From the NCBI RefSeq assembly GCF_011008935.1, contig NZ_JAAIVJ010000019.1, positions 1 to 41,815 of the forward strand: 41,815 bases of DNA, in the 5' to 3' direction. A model generated the notes under the pieces. It was not told where the DNA came from, did no database searches, and saw only the letters and a program-made list of their open reading frames with translations. Origin of the DNA: Tabrizicola oligotrophica. GTDB lineage: Bacteria; Pseudomonadota; Alphaproteobacteria; Rhodobacterales; Rhodobacteraceae. Of this stretch, positions 16,982-26,097 are shown piece after piece; positions within the stretch are counted from its first letter, which is position 1, and each line of letters opens with the position of its first letter. A program made the position numbers and the translations under genes.

Positions 16982-18487
16982 TCAGGCCGCATCTTTCAGG
17001 AAGCGCTTGACGGACTCCGCGGCACGCAGCACCAGGGCCGCCACTGTCAGCGCCGGATTGACTGCAGCGGACGTGGGCAGGACAGAGGCATCCGCAATCC
17101 ACATGTTCCGGATCTGATGCGCCCGCAATTCCGGATTGACCACCGACCGCGCCGGGTCATCGCCCAGCCGCGCCGTGCCGCATTGGTGCGAGGTGGTCTT
17201 GCGGCCGAAGGTATGGACCAGCACGATGGGAAATCCGGCGCGCTTCATCACCGCCTTGGTGCGGGCGATCAAGGCCTGATGCGCGGCCATGTTGCTGCGC
17301 TGCCAGTGCATGACGATCTGGCCGTCCTGCACCATCACCCGGCTTTCCGGGTTGGGCAGGTCTTCGCTTTGCAGAAACCAGCCAAAGGCATAGCCCGCCA
17401 CCAGCCGCGCAAGGGGCATCGGCAGCAGCGGCATGTTGGCCTTCAGGATCGGCGCGGTGATGCGGCCCAGCCCCTGCACATTGCCCAAGGGTCGGCCAGT
17501 TTCGGGGTCGGCATCGTAGAAGTCATTGAAGCTGATGGTCTTTTGATAGACCGAGGTGTTGCGCAGCCGGGGGTCGATGGTCAGCATGGCGGACGAGTTG
17601 TGGTTCATGAAGTTCCGCCCGACCTGATCGGAGCCATTGGCCAGCCCGGCCGGATGCGCGGCATTGGCCGAGCGCAGCAGAAGCGCCGCCGACTGGATCG
17701 CCCCGGCCGCCACCGCAAAGGCGCGCGCCGTCAACCGCTCTTCGCGCCCCCCCGCCCGGACAATCGCCGCAACCACCCTGTGCCCGCTGGCGTCGGTTTC
17801 CAGACGCAGCACCTCGGCCCCGGTCCGCAGCCGGACGTTCGGGTGCGCCAGCGCCTCGGTCAGCGGGCCGGATTCGGCGTCGATCTTGCCCTTGCCGGTG
17901 TTCGGGAAGGCGTCCCAGCCGGTCTTGCCCTCGGCCAGCCAGCTGTCGATGTCGATGGCCAAAGGCAGCGAGGACGGGTGCGCCCCGGCCTTCGCCAACC
18001 GCGCGCGGACCTTTTGCATCACCGGCTCGTCCGGCACCGGGGGAAAGCCGTAAGCGGTGGAATGGGGCGGTTCGGTCGGATCCTCGCCGGCAGTGCCGCG
18101 CACCTTGTAAAGCGCCTCGGCGCGGCCATACCACGGCTCCAGCTCGGCATAACTCATCGGCCAGCCCGGAGAGGCGCCTTGCAGATGTGCGCGGGGCTGA
18201 AAGTCGGTCTCGCGGTAGCGATACATCACCGCGCCGAAGAATTTCGAGTTGCCGCCCACCACATAGTAATTGCCCGCCACAAAGGGCGTGCCGTCCGATC
18301 CCATCCATGTCTCGGTCGGCGCATAATGGCCGCGGCGGAAGATCGCCACATCGTCGCGCGCCTCGGGCGCAGGGAGCAGGCGCTCGCCCTTCTCAAGGAT
18401 CAGGATCTTCTGACCCGACGGCGCAAGGGCGGCGGCCAAGGTCGCCCCGCCGATGCCCGAGCCGATGATGATGAGATCTGCGTCCAT
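16982..18487 (-). CDS. GMC-family FAD oxidoreductase (cytoplasmic)
   Basis: A 501-residue flavoprotein with the N-terminal FAD motif LIIIGSGIGGATLAAAL, a conserved VVGGNSKFFGAVMYR region, and a GMC C-terminal domain with TTSHQCGTARLG and MWIADASVLPTSAAVNPAL. The subfamily resembles sugar and polyol dehydrogenases of the gluconate 2-dehydrogenase or pyranose-oxidase kind rather than choline dehydrogenase. There is no Tat or Sec signal. I start at ATG 18487 because the FAD motif begins seven residues later. It lies 10 bp after the ABC ATPase gene, so it probably oxidises the imported sugar-like substrate. Confidence 0.85.
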   Translation of the reverse strand: MDADLIIIGSGIGGATLAAALAPSGQKILILEKGERLLPAPEARDDVAIFRRGHYAPTETWMGSDGTPFVAGNYYVVGGNSKFFGAVMYRYRETDFQPRAHLQGASPGWPMSYAELEPWYGRAEALYKVRGTAGEDPTEPPHSTAYGFPPVPDEPVMQKVRARLAKAGAHPSSLPLAIDIDSWLAEGKTGWDAFPNTGKGKIDAESGPLTEALAHPNVRLRTGAEVLRLETDASGHRVVAAIVRAGGREERLTARAFAVAAGAIQSAALLLRSANAAHPAGLANGSDQVGRNFMNHNSSAMLTIDPRLRNTSVYQKTISFNDFYDADPETGRPLGNVQGLGRITAPILKANMPLLPMPLARLVAGYAFGWFLQSEDLPNPESRVMVQDGQIVMHWQRSNMAAHQALIARTKAVMKRAGFPIVLVHTFGRKTTSHQCGTARLGDDPARSVVNPELRAHQIRNMWIADASVLPTSAAVNPALTVAALVLRAAESVKRFLKDAA

Positions 18488-18497
18488 GGCGGCAACC

Positions 18498-19589
18498 TCA
18501 GTCCAGCCGGGTTTCAGTGGCCGCATCAAAGATCACGACCTTGTCCTCCTTGACGGCCAAGGCCAGCCTGTCCCCCGCGGCGGCCGCGAAGGGTTCCAGC
18601 CGGGCAATCACCTCGGTGCCGCCCATGGTGAAGACGGCCAGCGTATCGGGGCCGGTCGGCTCCACCACGTCGATCTGCACGGCCAGCCCAGCGCCCGCGG
18701 TCAGCGAGAAATGTTCCGGCCGGATGCCCAGCAGCACCTTTTGGCCATGATAGCCTTTCAAGGCCGCCGCCGACAGCGCAATGCCGGCAATCCGCGCCTC
18801 GCCCGAGGGCAGCGAAACCGCCGCTTCGGCCCGGCCATCGGCGCCGACATGCAGCGTGGCCGGAATGATGTTCATCGCCGGAGAGCCGACAAACCGCGCG
18901 ACATAGGTGTTGGCGGGGCGGTCATAGACCTCTTGCGGCGGGCCGAAATGCTGCACGATACCGTCCTTCATCACCGCGATGCGGGTGGCCAGCGTCATCG
19001 CCTCGATCTGGTCATGGGTGACATAGACGATCGTGGTGCCAAGCCGCTGGTGCAGGCGCTTGATCTCGGTGCGCATGTCGACGCGCAACTTGGCGTCAAG
19101 GTTCGACAGCGGTTCGTCGAACAGAAACAACTTTGGCTCGCGCACCACCGCGCGGCCCATGGCGACGCGCTGGCGCTGGCCGCCCGAAAGCTGGCTGGGG
19201 CGGCGGTCCAGGAGATGCCCCATCTGCAGCATGTCGGCCGCCGCCTGCGTTGCCTTCGCCCGCTCGGCCGCCGGCACGCCGCGGATCTTCATGCCGAACT
19301 CGATGTTCTGGCGCACCGTCATCGTGGGGTAAAGCGCGTAGGACTGGAACACCATGGCGATGTCGCGGTCCTTGGGCGACAGGTCATTGACCACCTCGCC
19401 CGCGATGCGGATCTCGCCCGCGGTTATGTCCTCCAGCCCCGCGATCATGTTCAAAAGCGTGGACTTGCCGCAGCCCGACGGCCCGAGCAGCACCAGAAAA
19501 TCCCCGTCGCCGACCGAGATGCTGACCTCTTTCAGCACATCCATCTGGCCATAGGATTTCTTCACGCGGTCGATTTCAAGCGTTGCCAT
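18498..19589 (-). CDS. Carbohydrate ABC transporter ATPase (UgpC/MsmX type)
   Basis: 363 residues. Walker A GPSGCGKST (about 36-44), VFQSYALYPTMTV, signature [14 protein letters not shown], Walker B LFLFDEPLSNLDAKLR and the switch His in VTHDQ. Residues from about 240 form the TOBE/MOBE domain usual in the CUT1 family. It sits 4 bp after the MalG-type permease and energises the transporter encoded upstream. Confidence 0.92.
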   Translation of the reverse strand: MATLEIDRVKKSYGQMDVLKEVSISVGDGDFLVLLGPSGCGKSTLLNMIAGLEDITAGEIRIAGEVVNDLSPKDRDIAMVFQSYALYPTMTVRQNIEFGMKIRGVPAAERAKATQAAADMLQMGHLLDRRPSQLSGGQRQRVAMGRAVVREPKLFLFDEPLSNLDAKLRVDMRTEIKRLHQRLGTTIVYVTHDQIEAMTLATRIAVMKDGIVQHFGPPQEVYDRPANTYVARFVGSPAMNIIPATLHVGADGRAEAAVSLPSGEARIAGIALSAAALKGYHGQKVLLGIRPEHFSLTAGAGLAVQIDVVEPTGPDTLAVFTMGGTEVIARLEPFAAAAGDRLALAVKEDKVVIFDAATETRLD

Positions 19590-19593
19590 GGGA

Positions 19594-20472
19594 TCAGCCT
19601 TTCACAGCGCCCGCCGTCAGCCCGCGCACGAAATAGCGGCCCGCGACGACATAGACGACAAGGGTGGGGATTGCGGCGATCATGGCCGAGGCCATGTCGA
19701 CGTTATACTGTTTGCGGCCCATCGTGACGTTGACGATGTTGTTCAGGGCCACGGTGACGGGTGAACTTTCCCCGGCGGTGAACGAGACGCCGAACAGGAA
19801 ATCGTTCCAGATCTGGGTGAACTGCCAGATGCAGCTGACCACGATGATCGGCAGCGCGGCGGGCAGCATGATGGAAAAGAAGATGCGGAAGAAGCCCGCG
19901 CCGTCGATCTGCGCCGCCTTGGTCAGCTCATCGGGAATGGTGATGAAGTAGTTGCGGAAGAACAGTGTGGTAAAGGCGATGCCATAGACCGTATGCACCA
20001 GCACCAGCCCCGGAATGCTGCCGGCCAGCCCCAGCCGGCCCAGAACCTGCGCCATCGGCAGCAGCACGGCCTGAAACGGCAGGAAGCAGCCGAACAAGAG
20101 CATCCCGAACACGATGTTCGATCCACGGAACCGCCATTTCGTCAGCACATAGCCGTTGATCGCGCCGATCCCCGAGGACAGGATCACCGCCGGAATGACC
20201 ATCATGAGCGAGTTGACGAAATAGGGCTGGAGGCCTTCGCATTTGGTGCCGATGCAGGCGGTGGACCAGGCCTTGCCCCAGGCCTCGAAGGTGACAGCCT
20301 GCGGCATGCCGATGAAGGAGCCGGAATAGATTTCATCCAGCGATTTCAGTGAGGTGACGATCATCACCCAGAGCGGCATCAGATAGAACGCCGCCAGCGC
20401 GATCAGCGCGCCATAGATGAAGGCCCGGCCGATCAGCCGTGCGCGGCGGGCAGAGCGGCGATCAGTGGCCAT
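19594..20472 (-). CDS. Carbohydrate ABC permease, MalG type
   Basis: 292 residues with six predicted helices. The coupling motif ELTKAAQIDGAGFFRIFFSIMLPAA is canonical for CUT1 permeases. It pairs with the MalF-type permease; the two genes overlap by 11 bp. The product has a cysteine-containing periplasmic loop (ACIGTKCEG), which is unusual but not diagnostic. The solute is unknown. Confidence 0.92.
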   Translation of the reverse strand: MATDRRSARRARLIGRAFIYGALIALAAFYLMPLWVMIVTSLKSLDEIYSGSFIGMPQAVTFEAWGKAWSTACIGTKCEGLQPYFVNSLMMVIPAVILSSGIGAINGYVLTKWRFRGSNIVFGMLLFGCFLPFQAVLLPMAQVLGRLGLAGSIPGLVLVHTVYGIAFTTLFFRNYFITIPDELTKAAQIDGAGFFRIFFSIMLPAALPIIVVSCIWQFTQIWNDFLFGVSFTAGESSPVTVALNNIVNVTMGRKQYNVDMASAMIAAIPTLVVYVVAGRYFVRGLTAGAVKG

Positions 20473-21358
20473 TCCGGTCCTCCTTCAGTTCGGAATACAG
20501 GTAAGGGACGATGATGGCGGCGACGGTCATCAGCATCATCATGGCGCTCGCCGCGCCCACGCCCATCTGGTTGCGCAGGAAGGTGGCCGAGAACATGAAG
20601 GTCGAGGGCATCTCGGTGGCCGACCCCGGCCCGGCATTGGTCAGCGCCAGCACCAGATCAAAACTTTTGATCGAGATGTAGGACAAAAGCACGATCACCG
20701 ACAGGAAGGCCGGACGCAGCATCGGCACGATGATGGCGAGGTAGATGCGTGTCAGACCCGCGCCTTCGATCTGGGCGGCCTTGATGATGGAATTGTCGAT
20801 GCCGCGCAGCCCGGCCAGAAAGATCGCCATGGCAAAGCCGGTCGATTGCCAGACGGCGGCGATGACGACGCAGTAGATTGCCACCTCGGGCCTTGTGATC
20901 CAGTCGAAGGTGAAGCTGGTCCAGCCCAGATCGTTCACCACCTTCTGCACGCCCAGCGTCGGGTTCATGATCCATTTCCAGGCGGTGCCGGTCACGATGA
21001 ACGACAGCGCCATGGGGTAAAGATAGATCGCCCGCAACACGCCCTCGGCGCGGATCTTCTGGTCCAGCAGGATCGCCATGAAGAGCCCGATGGCGATGGT
21101 GACGGCCAGAAACAGCGCGGTGAACAGAAACAGGTTTTCCACCGCCGTGATCCAGCGCGGGGTGGACCACAGGCGGACATACTGATCCAGCCCGACGAAA
21201 TCGAAGCGCGGCATCATCTTGGACGAGCTGAACGAGATCGCCGCCGTCCAGACGATGAACAGATAGACGCCGACGCTCACCGCCAGAATGCTGGGCGACA
21301 GCACCAGTTTCGGCAGCAGCGCCGCCAGCCGGTCCTTGAAGGTCAGGGGTCTTCGCAT
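20462..21358 (-). CDS. Carbohydrate ABC permease, MalF type
   Basis: 298 residues with six predicted helices and the coupling motif SIIKAAQIEGAGLTRIYLAIIVPML. AAAGGA precedes the start at suitable spacing. It is the first permease after the binding-protein gene, separated from it by 79 bp holding a strong stem-loop. The family imports oligosaccharides, polyols or glycerol phosphates; the substrate here cannot be read from the sequence. Confidence 0.92.
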   Translation of the reverse strand: MRRPLTFKDRLAALLPKLVLSPSILAVSVGVYLFIVWTAAISFSSSKMMPRFDFVGLDQYVRLWSTPRWITAVENLFLFTALFLAVTIAIGLFMAILLDQKIRAEGVLRAIYLYPMALSFIVTGTAWKWIMNPTLGVQKVVNDLGWTSFTFDWITRPEVAIYCVVIAAVWQSTGFAMAIFLAGLRGIDNSIIKAAQIEGAGLTRIYLAIIVPMLRPAFLSVIVLLSYISIKSFDLVLALTNAGPGSATEMPSTFMFSATFLRNQMGVGAASAMMMLMTVAAIIVPYLYSELKEDRNGH

Positions 21359-21400
21359 GGCAGCGTCCTTTTCGGTCTTTCGGCGGGAAGGGAAATCGGC

Positions 21401-21419
21401 CTGCCGGGCACCCCGGCAG
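21401..21419 (-). other. Intercistronic stem-loop after the binding-protein gene
   Basis: CTGCCGGG (21401-21408) pairs perfectly with CCCGGCAG (21412-21419) around a 3-base loop. There is no T-tract. Such hairpins often stabilise the binding-protein mRNA or reduce read-through into permease genes, giving an excess of binding protein. Confidence 0.6.
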
Positions 21420-21437
21420 ACCGTTTGGTGCCTTGGC

Positions 21438-22691
21438 TCAGCGCGCGTTGTTGATGCCGTCGACCAGCATCTGGACAGCCTCTTGCGAGGTCATCTCGGT
21501 CACGAAGAACTGGCCGACCACGTCGAAGAACACGCCGGCAAACTGCGGCTGGGCCGCAAAGCCTTCGGTCAGGCCGCCCACCATGGTTCCGGCGGCCACG
21601 GCGGCCTCGCGGTCGGCAAAGCTGCGCTTGGCGCAATCGTCGAAGTCATCCACCGGAACATCGGTGCGGGCCGGGATCGAACCCTTGATCAGGTTGAAGT
21701 TCTTCTGGTTCTCGGCATCCATCACAGTCTCGACCCAGGCATCCTGCCCGGCGGTGATGGCGGGATCTTCGTTGCCGAAGGTGCCGAACGAGTCGATCAC
21801 AAACTTGAAGTTCGGCGTCGCGGCCGGGGTCGGGAAGCACAGGAAGTCGACGCCGGGCTTCATGCCCTTGGCCAGAAACTCGCCCTTGGCCCAGTCGCCC
21901 ATGATCTGCATCGCCGCCTCGCCCGAAGCAACCATGCCGGTGGCGACCGCCCAGTCACGCCCGGTATAGCCCGCATCCACCAGACCGCGCACTTCGCCCA
22001 AGGTATCGAAAGCCTTTAGCATTTCCGGGCCCGACAACGCGGCTTCGTCAAGGTCGATCACCGCCTTGCGATAGAAATCGGTGCCGTTCTGGTCGGTCAG
22101 GATCGCCTCGAACACCTCCAGGATCTGCCAGCTCTGATCCGACAGCGCAATCGGAGTGACGCCGGCCTCTTTCAGCGTCTTGCCGGCGGCAATCAGCTCG
22201 TCCCAGCTTTTCGGCTCGGTGATGCCGTGCGCGTCGAACACCGCCTTGTTGGCCCAGACCCAGTTCTGCCGGTGCATGTTGATCGGCACCGCGAAATAGT
22301 CGTCGCCCGCCTTGACGAAGGGCAGGATCGCCGGGGCAATCGCGGCCTCCCAGCCGTTCTTGGCGTAGGGTTCGTTCAGCGAACGCAGCGCGCCCTCATT
22401 GGCCCACTCCACCCCCTCATAGCCCAGAAGCTGCATGGTTGCGGGCGGGTTGCCGGCCGCCATGCGGGTGCGCAGCGCCTGCGTCGCGTTGGCGCCCGAC
22501 AGACCGCCGACAGCGCTGTCTTCCCAGGTGAAGCCCTTGGCGCCAAGGCTGTCGGTCAGCACTTTCAGCGCGCCGACCTCGCTTTCGGACACCCAGTGAT
22601 GGATGCCTTCCACCTTGCCCTCGGCATGGGCCGTGGAAGCCAGCGGCAGCACCAGTGCTGTCGCCATCAGGAATTTCGTGACTTTCGACAT
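21438..22691 (-). CDS. Extracellular solute-binding protein, MalE/UgpB type
   Basis: 417 residues with a clear Sec signal peptide ending STAHA, and the CUT1 binding-protein fold (IHHWVSESEVGALKVL, then NATQALRTRMAAGNPPATMQ). GAGAGGAGACGAC precedes ATG 22691. It captures a carbohydrate-like compound in the periplasm for the MalFG-type permeases encoded next. Its place in an operon with a dehydrogenase and a TPP enzyme ties transport to catabolism of the same compound. The longer frame running upstream lacks signal-peptide logic and was not used. Confidence 0.92.
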   Translation of the reverse strand: MSKVTKFLMATALVLPLASTAHAEGKVEGIHHWVSESEVGALKVLTDSLGAKGFTWEDSAVGGLSGANATQALRTRMAAGNPPATMQLLGYEGVEWANEGALRSLNEPYAKNGWEAAIAPAILPFVKAGDDYFAVPINMHRQNWVWANKAVFDAHGITEPKSWDELIAAGKTLKEAGVTPIALSDQSWQILEVFEAILTDQNGTDFYRKAVIDLDEAALSGPEMLKAFDTLGEVRGLVDAGYTGRDWAVATGMVASGEAAMQIMGDWAKGEFLAKGMKPGVDFLCFPTPAATPNFKFVIDSFGTFGNEDPAITAGQDAWVETVMDAENQKNFNLIKGSIPARTDVPVDDFDDCAKRSFADREAAVAAGTMVGGLTEGFAAQPQFAGVFFDVVGQFFVTEMTSQEAVQMLVDGINNAR

Positions 22692-22755
22692 GTCGTCTCC
22701 TCTCTGTGATGGAATTTGCCCGCCGGCTGATGATCTCTTGTCGGGCGGTTGGGGG

Positions 22756-24066
22756 TCAGAGCGCCTCGGCGGGCTGACCGTAGGGAACGTTGCGCCCGCC
22801 ATAGCGGCGCACGCGGAGGTTCGATTGCTCGGCATGGCCGACAAAACCCTCCATGTGGCACAGCCGCGAGCCGATGGCGCCGATCATGGCGGCGGCCTCG
22901 TCGGTCAGGATGCGCTGATAGGTGCAGGTTTTCAGGAACTTGCCGACCCAGAGCCCGCCCGAATAGCGGGCCGAGGTCAGGGTGGGCAGCGTGTGGTTGG
23001 TGCCGATCACCTTGTCACCGAAGGACACATTGGTGCGCTGGCCAAGGAACAACGCGCCATAGTTCTTCATGTTGGTCAGGAAATAATCCGGGTCCGCGGT
23101 CATCACCTGCACATGTTCCGACGCCACCCGGTCAGCTTCGGAAACCATTTCCTCCAGCGTGTCGCACAGGATGATCTCGCCAAAGTCGCGCCAGGCCTTG
23201 CCGGCGATTTCCGCGGTGGGCAGGATTTGCAGGATGCGGTCGATCTCGCGCAGCGTGTCGCGGGCCAGCGCCTCGGAGTTGGTGATCAAGACCGCGGGCG
23301 AGTTGGCGCCATGTTCGGCCTGCCCCAGAAGATCGGTCGCCACCACCTCGCCGTCGGAGGTGTCGTCGGCGATCACCAGCGTTTCCGTCGGGCCGGCAAA
23401 AAGGTCGATCCCGACACGCCCGAACATCAGCCGCTTGGCTTCGGCGACATAGGCGTTGCCGGGGCCGGCGAGCATGTCGACGGGCCGGATGGTTTCGGTG
23501 CCGTGGCCCATCGCGGCAATCGCCTGCACGCCGCCCAAGACATAGATCTCGTCCGCCCCGGCCAGCGCCTGCGCCGCCACGATCTTGGGGGCAATCTGGC
23601 CCTTGAACGGCGGGGCGCAGGTGATGACGCGGTCGCAGCCGGCGACTTTGGCGGTCAGCACCGTCATATGGGCCGAGGCCAGCAGCGGATATTTCCCGCC
23701 CGGCACATAGCAGCCGACATTGGCGATCGGAATGTTCTTGTGGCCCAGCACCACGCCCGGCAAGGTTTCGACCTCCAGATCCAGCATGGTGTCGCGCTGC
23801 GCCTTGGCAAAGTTGCGCACCTGATCCTGCGCGAAGTCGAGATCCTTGCGTTCCTGCTTGGTCAGCCCGTCAATGCAGGCGCGGATTTCCGCCTCGGTCA
23901 GCCGATAGCTGTCACGGTCCAGCCCGTCGAACTTGACCGACAGGCGGCGCACGGCGGTATCGCCGTTTTCCTCCACATCGCGCAGCAGGTCCTGCACGGT
24001 CCGGGTAACGGCGGGGTCCGAGGTGACGCCCTGCGTCAGACGCGCGGATTTGAGGTAGCGGATCAT
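22756..24066 (-). CDS. Histidinol dehydrogenase-family alcohol dehydrogenase
   Basis: 436 residues of the HisD fold. The metal and catalytic residues expected in the family are present: Gln and His in [10 protein letters not shown] (about 246-249), Glu-His in ASEHVQV (about 314), Asp in [14 protein letters not shown] (about 349), and Glu/His in [10 protein letters not shown] (about 405-412). No other his genes are nearby. Catabolic HisD homologs such as HpsN oxidise primary alcohols (sulfopropanediol) to acids with NAD. Here it stands between a TPP enzyme and an ABC transporter under a dedicated regulator. I infer NAD-dependent oxidation of a pathway alcohol to the acid, not histidine synthesis. 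Confidence 0.88.
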   Translation of the reverse strand: MIRYLKSARLTQGVTSDPAVTRTVQDLLRDVEENGDTAVRRLSVKFDGLDRDSYRLTEAEIRACIDGLTKQERKDLDFAQDQVRNFAKAQRDTMLDLEVETLPGVVLGHKNIPIANVGCYVPGGKYPLLASAHMTVLTAKVAGCDRVITCAPPFKGQIAPKIVAAQALAGADEIYVLGGVQAIAAMGHGTETIRPVDMLAGPGNAYVAEAKRLMFGRVGIDLFAGPTETLVIADDTSDGEVVATDLLGQAEHGANSPAVLITNSEALARDTLREIDRILQILPTAEIAGKAWRDFGEIILCDTLEEMVSEADRVASEHVQVMTADPDYFLTNMKNYGALFLGQRTNVSFGDKVIGTNHTLPTLTSARYSGGLWVGKFLKTCTYQRILTDEAAAMIGAIGSRLCHMEGFVGHAEQSNLRVRRYGGRNVPYGQPAEAL

Positions 24067-24122
24067 GGCAAACCTTTCACATGCGGCCGCTTGGGCCGTC
24101 TTGTGGGATCAGGGGAAACTGT

Positions 24123-24147
24123 GGCCCGCCGGGGAGGGCGGCGGGCC
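24123..24147 (-). other. Intercistronic stem-loop after the TPP-enzyme gene
   Basis: GGCCCGCC (24123-24130) pairs with GGCGGGCC (24140-24147) around a 9-base loop, in the 89-bp gap between the TPP enzyme and the HisD-like gene. No T-tract follows. It may set relative expression within the operon. Confidence 0.5.
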
Positions 24148-24155
24148 TGCCGGGG

Positions 24156-25958
24156 TCAGAGATGCTGCTCTTTGGCGCGCATCTCGGCGTAGCCGGCCTG
24201 TTCTTTCTCGTAATAGGCGGGCGAGGGGAAATCCCACCAGCCGGTGGCAAAGGGGCCGGCCGCATCGCGCGACACGATCACCTCGACCAGCGCAGGCCCG
24301 CCGCACTCCAGCGCGGCTTTCAGGCTGCGCTCCAGATCTTCGTCCTTTTCCACCTTCCAAGCTTCCAGGCCAAAGGCGCGGGCGGTTGCCGTCAGGTCGG
24401 CCGAATAGGGCTGGCCGTTGCCGGCGTGGTGGTTGAACTCCGAGGCGACATGCCGGCCCATGAACTTGCGCTGCCCGCCGCGGATCGACATGTAGCCCTG
24501 GTTGTTCAGCACCAGAAACACCACGTTGATGCCGTTCATCACCGCACAGCCCATTTCCGGCAGGCTCATCATGAAATCACCGTCGCCGACGATGGCCACC
24601 ACCTGCTTGTCCGGGCAGGCGAGTTTCGCCCCCATCGCCGCCGGCACCGCCCAGCCCATCGGCGAGAACGAGCCCGAGGTCAGATGCGTGCGCGGCTCGT
24701 AGATCGGGAAGCTTTGCTTCACCGAGCCTTGGGTATTGCCCGAGCCGACCACCACGATGCCGTCGCGGTCCAGCACCTTGCGCAGCGCCATCAGCGGGCG
24801 CTGCGAGGTGAAGGGCGTCTCGCGGCTTTCCTCGCGCGGGCCAACCTGCGCGCGCCAGTCCGCCTTGGCCTTGGCGACATCGGCAAGGAAGGTCTCGCGC
24901 TTTGACAGGGCCTTTTTCGAGTCGGCATCCGACAGCATGGCAAGCAGGGCTTCCAGCGCCACTTTGGCATCGGCGACGATGCCCACCTCGGTCGGATAGG
25001 TCTTGCCGATCTCGCGCGGATCAAGGTCGATGTGAATGAGCTTGCCCGGCGGGATCGAGAACGAAACCCCTTTGGCATAGGACGAGGCCGACCAGTCGGT
25101 GAAGCGGCAGCCGACTGAAATCACCACATCGGCCGAGGCGGTGATGGCGTTGCCGCAGGTGGTGCCAGTCTGGCCAACGGCACCGACAAACAGCGCGTGA
25201 TCTTCCGAAATCGCGCCCTTGCCGTTCCAGGTGATCGACACCGCCGCCCCCAGCTTTTCAGCCAGCCGGGTCAGCTCTTTCGACGCATTGGCCGTAATGG
25301 CCCCGCCGCCGGCCACGATCACCGGACGTTCGGCCGCCAGCAGCACCTTGATCGCCGCCTCGATGGATTTCGGATCGGGATAGGCCACGCCCACCGGCAT
25401 CCGGGTTTCCAGCGGGTGAATCGTCACCTCCTCGGCCTCGACCTGCACATCCATCGGCACCTCGACATGCACCGGGCCGGGGCGGCCGGTGAGCATTTCG
25501 TTGAAGGCGCGGTGCATGATGGTCGGCAGGGTCTTGACCGAATTCGCCGCCCAGGCGCGTTTCGTCACCTGCTCGGTGATGCGCAGGAAGGCATTGTCCT
25601 GCTGACGCTCGATTTCCTGCATCGTGCCGTGACCGTGCATGTAGGTCTGCGGCGAGCCGGAGACATAGAAGAGCGCGGTCGAGTCGGTGTAAGCGGTTGC
25701 CAGACCGATGATCGTGTTCGTCGCCCCCGGCCCGACCGAGGTGGAACAGGCCATCGGGCGGCCCGAAGCGCGCCAATAGCCGTCGGCCATGTGGACGGCG
25801 CTTTGTTCGTGCATCACCTGAATGAAGGGAATGTGCGAGTCCGGCTGCATGAAGGCATCGAACAGGGACCAGATGCCGTGGCCCGGCACCCCGGCCACAT
25901 ACTCCACGCCGTAATCCTTCAAGGCCCGTGCAACGACCTCACCACCCGTCAGTTTCAT
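24156..25958 (-). CDS. Thiamine diphosphate-dependent enzyme, acetolactate synthase-like
   Basis: 600 residues with three TPP-enzyme domains: a pyrimidine-binding domain with the catalytic Glu51 (FIQVMHEQSAVHMADG), a central domain (ERPVIVAGGGA), and a pyrophosphate-binding domain with VGDGDFMMSLPEM (about 457) and NNQGYMSI. The family includes acetolactate synthase, sulfoacetaldehyde acetyltransferase, IolD and glyoxylate carboligase. It fits none of these closely enough to name, and no regulatory subunit gene is present. GGGGAG precedes ATG 25958. It is first in the operon after the TTGCGTCA operator. It probably cleaves or ligates a 2-keto or dione intermediate made by the dehydrogenases. 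Confidence 0.85.
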   Translation of the reverse strand: MKLTGGEVVARALKDYGVEYVAGVPGHGIWSLFDAFMQPDSHIPFIQVMHEQSAVHMADGYWRASGRPMACSTSVGPGATNTIIGLATAYTDSTALFYVSGSPQTYMHGHGTMQEIERQQDNAFLRITEQVTKRAWAANSVKTLPTIMHRAFNEMLTGRPGPVHVEVPMDVQVEAEEVTIHPLETRMPVGVAYPDPKSIEAAIKVLLAAERPVIVAGGGAITANASKELTRLAEKLGAAVSITWNGKGAISEDHALFVGAVGQTGTTCGNAITASADVVISVGCRFTDWSASSYAKGVSFSIPPGKLIHIDLDPREIGKTYPTEVGIVADAKVALEALLAMLSDADSKKALSKRETFLADVAKAKADWRAQVGPREESRETPFTSQRPLMALRKVLDRDGIVVVGSGNTQGSVKQSFPIYEPRTHLTSGSFSPMGWAVPAAMGAKLACPDKQVVAIVGDGDFMMSLPEMGCAVMNGINVVFLVLNNQGYMSIRGGQRKFMGRHVASEFNHHAGNGQPYSADLTATARAFGLEAWKVEKDEDLERSLKAALECGGPALVEVIVSRDAAGPFATGWWDFPSPAYYEKEQAGYAEMRAKEQHL

Positions 25959-26055
25959 GTGGTTCTCCCCTCAATTCCGGGGCCGGTGCCCCCATTTGCT
26001 GCGGAAAGGTTCGCGGCAGAGGGCTTGCAAAGCAACTTCGCATGGCGCAGTTTAG

Positions 26056-26073
26056 TGACGCAAACTGACGCAA
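26056..26073 (-). promoter_or_regulatory. Tandem TTGCGTCA operator, TPP operon
   Basis: Two TGACGCAA octamers at 26056-26063 and 26066-26073 (TTGCGTCA toward the TPP-enzyme gene) with an exact 10-bp period lie between divergent starts, 98 bp from the enzyme ATG and 25 bp from the regulator ATG. On the minus strand a TTGTTG and TAAACT pair with a 16-bp spacer would place the operator inside the promoter. Confidence 0.7.
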
Positions 26074-26097
26074 CAAAGTGCGCGTAAAGGGGGCAGG

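Noticed and set aside
22756-24066. HisD-like gene as a histidine biosynthesis gene
   Set aside because: There are no other his genes nearby, and it sits inside a transporter and catabolic operon under a dedicated operator; catabolic homologs of this fold are known.
24156-25958. Sulfoacetaldehyde acetyltransferase (xsc)
   Set aside because: The N-terminal sequence does not resemble Xsc, and no phosphotransacetylase or sulfite-export gene is next to it.
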